Shown in pieces: positions 40,121 through 48,841 of a stretch of 64,000 bases of DNA. A program made the translations under genes and the position numbers. Origin of the DNA: Cohnella candidum. GTDB taxonomy: Bacteria > Bacillota > Bacilli > Paenibacillales > Paenibacillaceae. Numbering within the stretch: position 1 is the first letter of the stretch; each line of letters begins with the position of its first letter. The DNA is taken from the NCBI RefSeq assembly GCF_003713065.1, contig NZ_CP033433.1:4675501-4739500 (forward strand), read 5' to 3'. The notes below the pieces were generated by a model. That model was not told where the DNA came from. It made no database searches and worked only from the letters and a program-made list of their open reading frames with translations.

Positions 40121-41059
40121 ATGAAAAGACTAAACAACCAGCTTCCGTTGATCACGCTCATCATCCTGGTGATCGTGGGATCTTTCCTCTCGGACAGCTT
40201 TCTGACCGTGAAGAACCTGATCAACCTGATCCAATTCGCCGCCGAGACCGGCATCATCGCGGTCGGCATGGCGTTCGTCATCTTCACCGGCGGCATTGAC
40301 CTGTCCGTGGGCTCCACCGTGGCGCTCGCAGCCGTCATCGCCGCGAGCACGCAGCAACTGGGCGTGCCCGGCGTGCTTGGTTTATGCGTCGTACTCGGAG
40401 CGCTGATCGGGATCATCAACGGCCTCGTCATTACCAAAGCCAGAGTCGAACCGTTCATGGCCACGCTCGCGATGATGGCGATCGTCAGGGCCGTTACCTT
40501 GTGGATCACGAACGGCGGACCGGTGCTGAAGCCCGTTTCCGCAAGTTATCAAGCGATTGCAGGCGATGCGTTCGGCATTCCGCTGCCGGCGATTTATCTG
40601 GTCGTGATCTTCATTCTCGGCTATATCCTGCTGAGACGTCTGCCTTTCGGACGCCACGTCATGGCGGTCGGCGGCGGCGAAGAGACCGCTCGGCTGTTCG
40701 GCGTCAAAGTCGAGAAAGTCAAGCTCATGGTGTACACGCTGAGCGGCATTCTGGCCGCTCTGGCCGGCGCGCTCATCACCGCGCGGATCGGCATGGGCGA
40801 ACCGCGCTCGGGTCAAAGCTTCGAACTGACCGCGATCGCGATCGTTATCGTTGGCGGCACCTATCTGCTGGGAGGACGCGGCACCATCGGAGGCACTTTT
40901 ATCGGCGCCATGATTTTCGCGGTGATCCTCAATCTGATGAACCTGCTCGACGTGTCGGCGTATATTCAGCCGATCGTACGGGGCCTGATCATCATCATTG
41001 CCGCTCTGCTCATTTCCCGGTCCTTCGCCAAAAACAAGAAAACGGCGGAAAGCGCCTGA
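40121..41059 (+). CDS. Ribose-type ABC transporter permease, second subunit
   Basis: 312-residue RbsC-family permease (FVIFTGGIDLSVGSTVALAA, VGGTYLLGGRGTIGGTFIGA). GAGGTG, which overlaps the end of the ATPase gene, is a good ribosome site for ATG 40121; the in-frame GTG at 40112 is less likely. Last gene of the importer block; a hairpin follows at 41075. Confidence 0.9.
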   Translation: MKRLNNQLPLITLIILVIVGSFLSDSFLTVKNLINLIQFAAETGIIAVGMAFVIFTGGIDLSVGSTVALAAVIAASTQQLGVPGVLGLCVVLGALIGIINGLVITKARVEPFMATLAMMAIVRAVTLWITNGGPVLKPVSASYQAIAGDAFGIPLPAIYLVVIFILGYILLRRLPFGRHVMAVGGGEETARLFGVKVEKVKLMVYTLSGILAALAGALITARIGMGEPRSGQSFELTAIAIVIVGGTYLLGGRGTIGGTFIGAMIFAVILNLMNLLDVSAYIQPIVRGLIIIIAALLISRSFAKNKKTAESA

Positions 41060-41074
41060 CAATTCTGCGATAAA

Positions 41075-41111
41075 CTCCCGGACATGGCGATTATTGAAAC
41101 TTGTCCGGGAG
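41075..41111. terminator. Hairpin after the importer block
   Basis: Perfect 10-bp stem CTCCCGGACA/TGTCCGGGAG with a 17-base loop and no T tract. A cre-like AGGTAATCGTTATCT (one mismatch) follows at 41133-41147, ahead of the kinase gene. Confidence 0.45.
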
Positions 41112-41180
41112 AATCATTGGGAATAAAATTGCAGGTAATCGTTATCTTTGACTGCACTGCTCGTCATTTAAGGGGTTGCC

Positions 41181-42941
41181 ATGATGAAACAACTGCTGCG
41201 AAACTTAAATGACTATTTTTTCTCCAGCGTAAAGCGGGAATTGATGCTCATGGTGACGGCTACGATCATTCTGGTCGTGGGCGCCATCGTCATCGTCACT
41301 TACAACGTTTCCATCGACCTGCAGATGAAAGACGCCAAAGCCAACGATGCTGCGAAAGTGCGGTTCATCGGAGATAACATCGATGAAACCGTTATCACGA
41401 TTAATCGGCTCATGGACAGCCTGACCCAGGATACGGAAGTACAGGCGCTGCTCAATATACCGGAAAGTCCGACGCTGTCGGAGATCAGGCAGCTTGAGGA
41501 TCTATTTCTTTCCAAGGCCGTTTTTTCATCGGATATGTTCAATGCCATCTATTTGTTCAATACCCGGGATCTGTTGTTCCGTCTTACCCTGGGAAGCAGC
41601 GCGCCGGATAAGCAAACACTGAACTACAACAAATATCGGTACGATACGATCGGCAGAACGACCTGGCGGATCGACAACGGCACCGTTTACGTGGAGAAAT
41701 CGCTTCGGCAACGGGAATCCCTGCGCACGATCGGCTATGTCAGCATCGAAATCAACAAGGAATATCTGCGTAACCGACTCCAATCCGAAGGCAACCGTTT
41801 TACTTATGTTTATGACGAAAACGGCGGGATGCTGGTCGGCAGCCGCGAAGACCCCGCCTTGAATACGGAAGATTTGTTCGCCCTGGCGAAACAAGAGCAG
41901 AACGGCGAGCCCCATGTGGTGAAAATTCCGCCTTACCATGACATGCTGCTGACCACCCGTTTATCGGAATACGGAAAATGGCGGGTCGTTTCGGTCGTTC
42001 CGGTGAAGGAACTCGCCAGAGGCCCGGAGTTGATCGGATTGTGGATCTCCATTATCGGCATTTTGGGGGCGTTATCCGGATTCGTCGTCTTTTGGTATGC
42101 GTCACGCCGTTTGACCGCGCCGCTCCACGACTTGAGGAAGCTCATGGATCTGGCCGACGTCGACAACTTCCAGCATCAGGCGAACATTCATCGCCGCGAC
42201 GAGTTCGGCAGGCTGGGCCGCAGCTTCAACCACATGATGCGGAAAATCAATTTCCTCATCTCCGAAGTGTACCAGAAAGAGATTGCCCAGAAAGAGTCCG
42301 AGTACAAAGCGCTGAAGGCGCAAATCAATCCCCATTTTCTATACAACACGCTCGATACGATCCGCTGGCTGGCCATGTATGGGGAGACGCAAAAAATCGA
42401 GAAAGTCGCCGTTTCGCTTTCCCAGATTCTAAGAGCTAGCCTGAACAGCAAGGATATGGTGCCGATTCGCACGGAAATGGAGTCGATCGACGCCTATCTC
42501 GCCATTCAGAAAAACCGATTCGAGCATCGTATTACCGTTGCCGTCCATTTCGACGAAAGGATCATGGATCTTCTGATTCCCCGGTTCGTTTTGCAGCCCC
42601 TTGTGGAAAACTCCTTTATCCATGGTCTGGAACCGAAATTGGGTAAAGGGAGCTTATTGATTCAAGGGTCTCTCGGCACGAACGGGGTCACCATTCGCAT
42701 CATCGACGATGGAGTCGGGATGGACGAACAACGGGCGCGGGAGCTGTTGGAGGAGCGCAAGCCGGCAGGCATCGTAAGCGCCACCGGAACGGGAAGCGGA
42801 GTCAACAATGTGCACGAGAGGATACGGACGCTGTTCGGCGAAGCCTACGGTTTGTCCATCGTCAGTTCCCCGGATTCGGGAACGATCGTAGAGGTCGTTC
42901 TCCCCGCGAAACAGGAACAGCAGGCTGCATCCAACGGATGA
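41181..42941 (+). CDS. YesM-type sensor histidine kinase
   Basis: 586-residue kinase: membrane helix (about 20-42), extracellular Cache-like domain (about 45-285), second helix (about 288-308), HAMP, His_kinase domain with phospho-acceptor His385 in QINPHFLYNTLDTIRWL, and HATPase with DDGVGMD and TGSGVNNVHERI. AAGGGG precedes ATG 41181. The response regulator gene begins 12 bases downstream. The pair probably senses the ligand of the neighbouring ribose-type importer, either directly or through the binding protein encoded convergently. Confidence 0.92.
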   Translation: MMKQLLRNLNDYFFSSVKRELMLMVTATIILVVGAIVIVTYNVSIDLQMKDAKANDAAKVRFIGDNIDETVITINRLMDSLTQDTEVQALLNIPESPTLSEIRQLEDLFLSKAVFSSDMFNAIYLFNTRDLLFRLTLGSSAPDKQTLNYNKYRYDTIGRTTWRIDNGTVYVEKSLRQRESLRTIGYVSIEINKEYLRNRLQSEGNRFTYVYDENGGMLVGSREDPALNTEDLFALAKQEQNGEPHVVKIPPYHDMLLTTRLSEYGKWRVVSVVPVKELARGPELIGLWISIIGILGALSGFVVFWYASRRLTAPLHDLRKLMDLADVDNFQHQANIHRRDEFGRLGRSFNHMMRKINFLISEVYQKEIAQKESEYKALKAQINPHFLYNTLDTIRWLAMYGETQKIEKVAVSLSQILRASLNSKDMVPIRTEMESIDAYLAIQKNRFEHRITVAVHFDERIMDLLIPRFVLQPLVENSFIHGLEPKLGKGSLLIQGSLGTNGVTIRIIDDGVGMDEQRARELLEERKPAGIVSATGTGSGVNNVHERIRTLFGEAYGLSIVSSPDSGTIVEVVLPAKQEQQAASNG

Positions 42942-42953
42942 GGGGGCGCAAGT

Positions 42954-44537
42954 ATGCACAACGTCGTTATCGTGGACGATGAGGCGATCGTAAGCCGCGG
43001 GCTGAGCGAGAAGATCGACTGGGCGGAGTTGGAATGCCGGGTCGTCGGCATCGGCGGAAACGGACTGGAAGGAAAAGCGTTAGTCGACCGCTGCCGTCCG
43101 GATATCGTCATTACCGATATTAAAATGCCGGGGATGAACGGACTTGACCTGGCTCAATACATGAAAGAAAACTACCCGGAATGCGTGACGATCCTGCTTA
43201 GCGGCTATACGGAGTTCGACTACGCCCGGGCGGCCGTCCGCCATCAGGTGTTCGATTATTTGCTGAAACCGGTCGATCTGGAGGATTTGAAATCGTGCAT
43301 CCGAAAAGTGAAGAAACATCTCGCGAGTATCGGAACGGCGGGAAAACAAACGGAAATCAACCGGGAAGCGGAGGCACGTAAAGCTTCTTTGGTCGAATCG
43401 GGCATAATGTTGAATGTGATCGTCAACGGAAACAAGGATATCGGCATTCTCGTCAGAAAGCTGGACGAGCACGGGCTATCTCTGCGCAAGGGACAAACCG
43501 TTCTTTTCGAAAGGTATGACCGAGAGGAGGATCCCGTCACCGCTTCCTTGTTACAGTACGCCATTCAGAATATCGTCAGCGAAACTTACGACAATCTGAA
43601 TATCCGGGCGGCCGTATTCAGTCATGAAGGACAAAATGTCGCCGTGATCAAATACAATCCCGAAATCCAGCCAGTCGTATTCGAACGCCGCGTGTTGGAA
43701 GCGACGGAACTGTGCCGCATCCATGTGGAACAGTATTTGAAAATCAACGTGAACATCGGGGCAGGCAGGGTATTCGAAGGCCTTCAGGGACTTCACGCCT
43801 CATATCAAAGCGCGAACCGAATGCTCGAAGATAATCTGTTCTGGGGCATGCGCGAGGTGCCGGCGCCGACCGAGACGGCAGACGGGCAGAAGGCCGGCGT
43901 GAACGTGGCCGTTTCAACGGACTGGCTGGAGTCCATAAGCGAAGGGAAGGAAGAGGAGGCCGTCCGCCATCTGGAAGCTTTTCTCCAAGAGGTTCGAAGA
44001 TATCAGAACAAGACGATCGCGTTTAACGGCTTGATGGATTTTCTCGTCGGCTTGACGCGGCTTGTGTCCGACAAAGAAATGAAGGCCCTGATCACGAAGA
44101 CGATTACGGAAATCCCCTCGATCAGAACCTTTAAGGACTATCGGTCCGTGCTGACACGAACGGTCGAAACGGTAAGCCGGAAGGCGAGGCGGGAATTGAA
44201 GGACATGAGTGCTTCGCTCGTGGACCGGGTGATCGATTACATCGGCGCGAACTACCAGGATTCACGCCTGAGTCTGCAATTCGCGGCCGAAACGTTCCAT
44301 GTCAGCGACGGTCACCTCAGCCGGCTGTTCAAGAAGGAGACGGGAAGCAATTTCAGCGAGTATCTGATCAAGAAACGCGTCGACAAGGCGAAAGAACTGC
44401 TCGAATTGGATCCTCGCATTCCCATTGCAGGCGTGGCCGGGCGGGTCGGTTTTACCGACGCGAAATATTTCGGCCAAGTGTTCAAGAAACATTACGGGAT
44501 GACCCCGTCGGAATTTAAGGAAAACGTAATGGAATGA
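42954..44537 (+). CDS. YesN-type response regulator with AraC output domain
   Basis: 527-residue regulator: receiver domain (1 to about 120; VDDE acidic pair, phospho-acceptor Asp55 in VITDIKMPG, Lys in YLLKPVDL), a long helical middle, and an AraC HTH pair (about 420-525: LSLQFAAETFHVSDGHLSRLFKKETG, IAGVAGRVGFTDAKYFGQVFKKHYG). It is the partner of the kinase directly upstream and the likely activator of the adjacent importer. GGGGG lies about 8 bases before ATG 42954. Confidence 0.92.
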   Translation: MHNVVIVDDEAIVSRGLSEKIDWAELECRVVGIGGNGLEGKALVDRCRPDIVITDIKMPGMNGLDLAQYMKENYPECVTILLSGYTEFDYARAAVRHQVFDYLLKPVDLEDLKSCIRKVKKHLASIGTAGKQTEINREAEARKASLVESGIMLNVIVNGNKDIGILVRKLDEHGLSLRKGQTVLFERYDREEDPVTASLLQYAIQNIVSETYDNLNIRAAVFSHEGQNVAVIKYNPEIQPVVFERRVLEATELCRIHVEQYLKINVNIGAGRVFEGLQGLHASYQSANRMLEDNLFWGMREVPAPTETADGQKAGVNVAVSTDWLESISEGKEEEAVRHLEAFLQEVRRYQNKTIAFNGLMDFLVGLTRLVSDKEMKALITKTITEIPSIRTFKDYRSVLTRTVETVSRKARRELKDMSASLVDRVIDYIGANYQDSRLSLQFAAETFHVSDGHLSRLFKKETGSNFSEYLIKKRVDKAKELLELDPRIPIAGVAGRVGFTDAKYFGQVFKKHYGMTPSEFKENVME

Positions 44538-44539
44538 CA

Positions 44540-44560
44540 AAAGGCGCCGCAGCGCCTTTA
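44540..44560. terminator. Bidirectional terminator between convergent genes
   Basis: 8-bp stem AAAGGCGC/GCGCCTTT with a CGCA loop; it overlaps the last codon of the minus-strand gene and has T bases on both exits. Confidence 0.7.
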
Positions 44561-45868
44561 GTCGATCAAATCTTTCTGCGCGCGCCGGACCGCTTGATTC
44601 AAAGCGTCCTGGGGCGTGTTTTTTTGCTGCAGAGCGAACATTAAGGAAGCCTGCAGGTCCCGTGCCCACGAATGATAGGAGGCGGTGAGCGGCTGGTTGA
44701 TGGCGTACTCGAACTGTTCCTTCATGATGTCGATGGACGGATAGGTTTGCCGGAGCGTCGCCAGGTCGATCATGTCGTTCCACACCGGCAAGCCGCCGGT
44801 ATAGTCGGTGACGATAACGTCATTACGCTTTTCGCTCATCATTTGGATGAATTTCCAGCCCCAATCTTTGTTCCGGGAGTTCCGGACGAGGCCGATGGCG
44901 CTGCCCCCTGCAACGCTTGAGCTTTTGAGAGACTTGTCGAAGCCGGGAATGAGGGCGACCTTGATATTGGAATAATCCTTCAATTTAAGGGCGGCGTATG
45001 ATCCGGCAATGAGAAACGGAACGCGTCCTTTGGCGAATTCCTCCGAAGCTTTCGATTCGTTCACGCGGATGGACAACGGATCGGTCAGTTGGTTGTCGTA
45101 TAGCGAATCGACCATGAACTGCAAGGCTTTCAGTCCCGCGCCCCGGTTGAAAATCCATTTGCCGTTGACGTCCTTGTACTGTCCGCCCATGGCGTTGAGC
45201 AGCAGCGTGTAGTCGTCCATCAGTCCTTCGCTGTCGTTCCATCCCCAAATCACGCCATGTTCGACGAGGTTTTTCTCGCGCATGAAGGTGACCGCGTCCA
45301 TCAATTCTTTCCATGTGGATGGCGGCGCGTATAACCCGACTTTGCACAGCAGGTCCTGATTGTAAAAAAGGAAATGCGCCTCCATGCTCATGGGAAACGC
45401 ATACAATTCGGGAAGCGTGTACAATTCGTTGCTGAGCACTCGTTGGTCGTACGCGAGCGGGATCGTATTGCCTTTCAGTTCGGTCGTCACGAATTTGTTC
45501 AGCGGTTCGAGGAACCCGGATGCCGCGAACTCCCGTGTCCATTCGGACTTTACCTGTATAAGGTCGATATCGGAAACCTCGGTGTCGACGCGTTTGACGA
45601 TTTCATCGTGCAAATCGTCCGACGGCGCGGCGAGGACTTCGACTTTAATGCCGTATTCGCGTTCGAATTCCGTACTGATTTTCTCAATGTAGGGCTGATA
45701 AACGTTATCCACCATCACTTTGAGGGAGGCCGGCCGCTTCTGCACGGCGGGTGCAGCGGATTCCGAGACTTCAGAAGGCAAAGCTGTCGTTTTGGAATAT
45801 AGAACAGAGAGCGCATAAGCAGCTACGATGATGGCAATAAGAAAAATTGAAGCTCTCTTGAAGCGCAT
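44558..45868 (-). CDS. Family 1 extracellular solute-binding protein with membrane anchor
   Basis: 436-residue binding protein. An N-terminal helix (about 7-24, SIFLIAIIVAAYALSVLYS) has no lipobox cysteine, so it is held by an uncleaved anchor or secreted rather than lipidated. The mature part has the family 1 fold (FEREYGIKVEV, YAFPMSMEAHFLFYNQDLLCKVGL, WKELMDAVTF, GGSAIGLV). GGAGGT precedes ATG 45868. A -10 TATAAT on the minus strand lies at 45941-45936 behind a -35-like CGGACA. It is convergent with the YesM/YesN pair and has no permease partner next to it, which suggests a sensing accessory of the kinase instead of a transport subunit. That role is inference. Confidence 0.85.
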   Translation of the reverse strand: MRFKRASIFLIAIIVAAYALSVLYSKTTALPSEVSESAAPAVQKRPASLKVMVDNVYQPYIEKISTEFEREYGIKVEVLAAPSDDLHDEIVKRVDTEVSDIDLIQVKSEWTREFAASGFLEPLNKFVTTELKGNTIPLAYDQRVLSNELYTLPELYAFPMSMEAHFLFYNQDLLCKVGLYAPPSTWKELMDAVTFMREKNLVEHGVIWGWNDSEGLMDDYTLLLNAMGGQYKDVNGKWIFNRGAGLKALQFMVDSLYDNQLTDPLSIRVNESKASEEFAKGRVPFLIAGSYAALKLKDYSNIKVALIPGFDKSLKSSSVAGGSAIGLVRNSRNKDWGWKFIQMMSEKRNDVIVTDYTGGLPVWNDMIDLATLRQTYPSIDIMKEQFEYAINQPLTASYHSWARDLQASLMFALQQKNTPQDALNQAVRRAQKDLID

Positions 45869-46169
45869 GGAGTACCTCCGGCATCGGTGAAAGATAGATT
45901 ATCGAATTCATCTAAACAGTAGAGGAAGTAAGGAAATTATACTATATTTTCGCGCTTGATGTCCGTGTATGTTCTGGTAAGTCAGTCTAACGGATGCGTT
46001 GTACGATCAGCGAGAATTAAATATACCCTGAACAGCGGAATTATTTAATCTTTCTATGATTTAATAGGACTTTATGGCAGCCGACTCATATCGGCGAAGC
46101 CCCGGAGTTGATGGACATCTTGATGGACTAGCTGTCTTTCGCACTGGCTCGATGGCCGAAGTGAACCAG

Positions 46170-46401
46170 CAAAAACGTCGCGAAATGCGACGATAACGGG
46201 CTGTAACCGGCCGGACCGATCAAAATCGTCACAAAAAACGACGATAACGAGCCGTAATCGGACGGACCTATCAAAATCGTCACAAAAAGCGACGAAAACG
46301 AGCCGTAACCGGCCGGACCTATCAAAATCGTCGCAAAAAGTGACGATAATGGGCCTCAGCCGGCTAGAACAAGCAAAATCGTCGCAAAATGTGACGATAA
46401 T
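46170..46401. repeat. Tandem array B: five 51-bp units with internal hairpin
   Basis: Units start at 46170, 46221, 46272, 46323 and 46374 (exact 51-base period; the last is partial). Each carries TCGTCRC-AAAA-GYGACGA, able to form a short hairpin, followed by GCCGTAACCGGCCGGAC in the better copies. Upstream, 45869-46169 holds the promoter of the minus-strand gene and a degraded unit; nothing else is seen there. Confidence 0.92.
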
Positions 46402-46423
46402 AAGTAGGATCCTGCTGCTGCGT

Positions 46424-46951
46424 CGGTTTCACCGTCTTACGAAGCGGTCTGACGAGTTTAAAGTTACCAAAGACGGTTTAACCGTCTTGCGTAGTTGGTT
46501 CGGCGAGTTTGAAGTTACCGAAGACGGTTTCACCGTCTTGCGGAGCGGATTTGGCGAGTTTGAAGTTACAGAAGACGGTCTCACCGTCTTGGGGGGCAGG
46601 TTCGACGAGTTTGAAGTTACCGAAGACGGTTTAACCGTCTTGCATAGTAGGTTAGGCGAGTTTGAAGTTACCGAAGACGGTTTCATAGTCTTGCGGAGCA
46701 GATTCAGCAAGTTTGAAGTTACCGAAGACGGTCACACCGTCTTGCGGGGCGGATTAGGCGAGTTTGAAGTTACAGAAGACGGTCTCGCCGTCTTGGGGGG
46801 CAGGTTCGGCGAGTTTGAAGTTACCGAAGACGGTCACACCGTCTTGCGGAGCGGATTAGGCGAGTTTGAAGTTACCGAAGGCGGTTTCATAGTCTTGCGG
46901 AGCAGATTCAGCAAGTTTGAAGTTACCGAAGACGGTCTCACGGTCTTGCGG
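46424..46951. repeat. Tandem array C: about 10.5 units of 51 bp
   Basis: AAGTTACC-type unit starts fall at 46461 and every 51 bases to 46920, ten copies plus a partial copy before. Most units contain AAGACGGT-NNN-ACCGTCTT, an 8-bp hairpin, followed by a variable GC-rich stretch and GGCGAGTTTG. Units 5 and 9 share a variant that breaks the hairpin (CATAGTCTT). Units 3-6 resemble 7-10, so a 4-unit (204-bp) block was duplicated. It follows directly on array B. Confidence 0.95.
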
Positions 46952-46957
46952 AAAACG

Positions 46958-47002
46958 AAAAGCCTGAAGATCACCGCTAAGCGGCGTACTTCAGGCTTTT
47001 TT
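46958..47002. terminator. Terminator of the SLH-protein gene
   Basis: Perfect 12-bp stem AAAAGCCTGAAG/CTTCAGGCTTTT with an inner CCGC/GCGG, A- and T-rich on both sides. It directly follows array C and lies 16 bases past the stop of the minus-strand gene. Confidence 0.8.
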
Positions 47003-47017
47003 CCTCGTCTAGGCCCA

Positions 47018-48694
47018 CTAAACCTTCACGTTCAGCATGCGGACGATCGCGGAGGCCGCTTCCGCTCGAGTAGTAGGCGCCAGAGGCATGAATTTGCCGT
47101 CCGGAAGGCCGCCCACGATGATGATGCCGGTTTCCTGCGCTTTGGAGGCTGAGGGCTTTGCCCATTTCGGAATGTCCGCGTCGTCGGCGAAGCCGGTTTT
47201 CAGCGATTGGGAAGGGGGCAGGCCGGAAGCGCGGATCACCATGGAGACCATCTCGGAATGGGTGATATTCGCGTTCGGCCGGAACGTCCCGTCCGCGTTG
47301 CCGCTGACGAATCCGAGCTTCACCGCTTGCTGCACCGCATTCACCGCCCAAGACGGGATGTCGGTTTTGTCCTTAAACGCCAATGGATCGCCATCGACGG
47401 CAGGTTTGAGCGCTCGGATGAGCATGCTGGCGAACTCCGCCCGGGTGACTTTGCCGTCCGGCTTAAACGTTCCGTCGCCATACCCGAACACGATCCCGAG
47501 TTCCGCCGCCTTATCGATCTCCGCCTGGGCGGGGTGGCCGGCAAGATCGGAGTAGGAGGAGGTTTTGGGAGGCGAAGTGACCGTAACGACGCAAACGTCC
47601 GTAAAGTTGCCCATCTCCGTAATGGCGACGATCTTCGCGATGCCCGGCGATTTCGCCGTCACTTTGCCGCTGGTGTCCACTTCCGCCACTTGGGGGTTGG
47701 TGCTGCTCCAAGCCACCTTCAAATTGGCCGCGTCGGCAGGGGCGACCGTCGCGGTCAACGAGGTCTGCTCTCCCTTTTTGAGCGCAAGCGCATTATGACT
47801 CAGCTTGACGCTGGTAACGGCCGGTTTTGAGAGATCGCCGACCGACAAGGGAAAGTCTTTAAGATATCGGAAGGCGTCCACTTTGTTGATGGGCGTTTTG
47901 GGATCAATGCCTTTGATTAAGTCCGGGATAGGGACAGCGATGCCCGGATTGATGAAAATCTTTTTAGGGTCGATCGGAGGAACTTTCGTTTTCACCAAGG
48001 CCCATTGGTCTCCGAACACTTCTTCTTCTGATAACGGGTAGGCGTCGACCACCGGGTTTAACCTGTACATGTAAATCGTTTCCTTGGAAGTGTCGGTCTG
48101 TTTGTCCGTATAGCTGAGCGGGCCGAAGTGGTCTTTCGTACGATCCACGATAAACGTTTTATCGCCGTCGGGACCGCTGCGGGTAATTCGGTAATAGGAC
48201 TCCATATCCGAATTATCGTTCCAATTGAGCGTCACGGATCCGTCCTTGTTCGGAGTCGCGGTGAAATCCGACACCGTTCCCGGTTGACGGAGGCGATACC
48301 GGTCTGTCGTCCATCCGGAGTGCGTGGTGGTTCCGACGAACGGATCGAATTTCACGTCAATCCGGAAAGTGACGTAAGTCACGCGCGAGGTGTAAGGCAG
48401 ACTGAAGCAAACCTTGTGGAACCCGCAGTTCGTGTTCGGCAGGGGAATCCATGAGGCACCGTCGTCGAAACTATAACGGTATTCGGGGAATTCATCGGTT
48501 CCCAGCATCGCAGTGGACAAATATTCTAACGTATACGACTTTCCGGCGATTAAATAACTTTCGTCATAACCGTGTTCGTAGTCGTCGACTTCGAAGCCGA
48601 AAACCTCGGCCGCGAAAGCGGACTGCGCGGGCCATATCGCGAGCAGCGGCAGCAAAGCCGCAAAGAGCATGAGCATTCTCCGGGAAACGCGCAC
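47018..48694 (-). CDS. S-layer homology (SLH) domain surface protein with Big2 domain
   Basis: 558-residue secreted protein. A signal peptide (ends QSAFA) is followed by a beta-rich N-terminal region with an FN3-like part (about 125-230: GTVSDFTATPNKDGSVTLNWNDNS), a Big2 Ig-like domain (about 290-375: LKKGEQTSLTATVAPADAANLKVAWSSTNPQVAEV) and three SLH domains (about 380-558: GIVFGYGDGTFKPDGKVTRAEFASML and two more) that bind pyruvylated cell-wall polymer. The start is the GTG at 48694: AAAGGAGG at 48712-48705 then has a 10-base spacing, whereas the upstream GTG is too close to it. Ligand or partner unknown. Confidence 0.88.
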   Translation of the reverse strand: MRVSRRMLMLFAALLPLLAIWPAQSAFAAEVFGFEVDDYEHGYDESYLIAGKSYTLEYLSTAMLGTDEFPEYRYSFDDGASWIPLPNTNCGFHKVCFSLPYTSRVTYVTFRIDVKFDPFVGTTTHSGWTTDRYRLRQPGTVSDFTATPNKDGSVTLNWNDNSDMESYYRITRSGPDGDKTFIVDRTKDHFGPLSYTDKQTDTSKETIYMYRLNPVVDAYPLSEEEVFGDQWALVKTKVPPIDPKKIFINPGIAVPIPDLIKGIDPKTPINKVDAFRYLKDFPLSVGDLSKPAVTSVKLSHNALALKKGEQTSLTATVAPADAANLKVAWSSTNPQVAEVDTSGKVTAKSPGIAKIVAITEMGNFTDVCVVTVTSPPKTSSYSDLAGHPAQAEIDKAAELGIVFGYGDGTFKPDGKVTRAEFASMLIRALKPAVDGDPLAFKDKTDIPSWAVNAVQQAVKLGFVSGNADGTFRPNANITHSEMVSMVIRASGLPPSQSLKTGFADDADIPKWAKPSASKAQETGIIIVGGLPDGKFMPLAPTTRAEAASAIVRMLNVKV

Positions 48695-48744
48695 GCCATG
48701 CACTCCTCCTTTAATATCGCATCATTCTCATTCTATGGCGGGCT

Positions 48745-48785
48745 GCGCTTCAAAAGCGCTTCATCATGAAACGCTTTTGAAGCGC
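48745..48785. other. Perfect 14-bp inverted repeat between divergent genes
   Basis: GCGCTTCAAAAGCG and CGCTTTTGAAGCGC flank a 13-base loop. There is no T tract. It lies between the divergent SLH-protein and stalk-domain genes, so it may be a shared operator. Confidence 0.6.
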
Positions 48786-48841
48786 TCCGCCTGCTATACT
48801 TCCTCGTGGTCAATAGAATGAAAATGAAAGGATGTTGAAGC

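Noticed and set aside
46340-47152. Open frame of 270 codons through array C with repeated EFEVTEDG peptide
   Set aside because: No ribosome site, starts inside array B, runs through a terminator into the antisense of the SLH-protein gene; the open frame follows from a unit length divisible by three.
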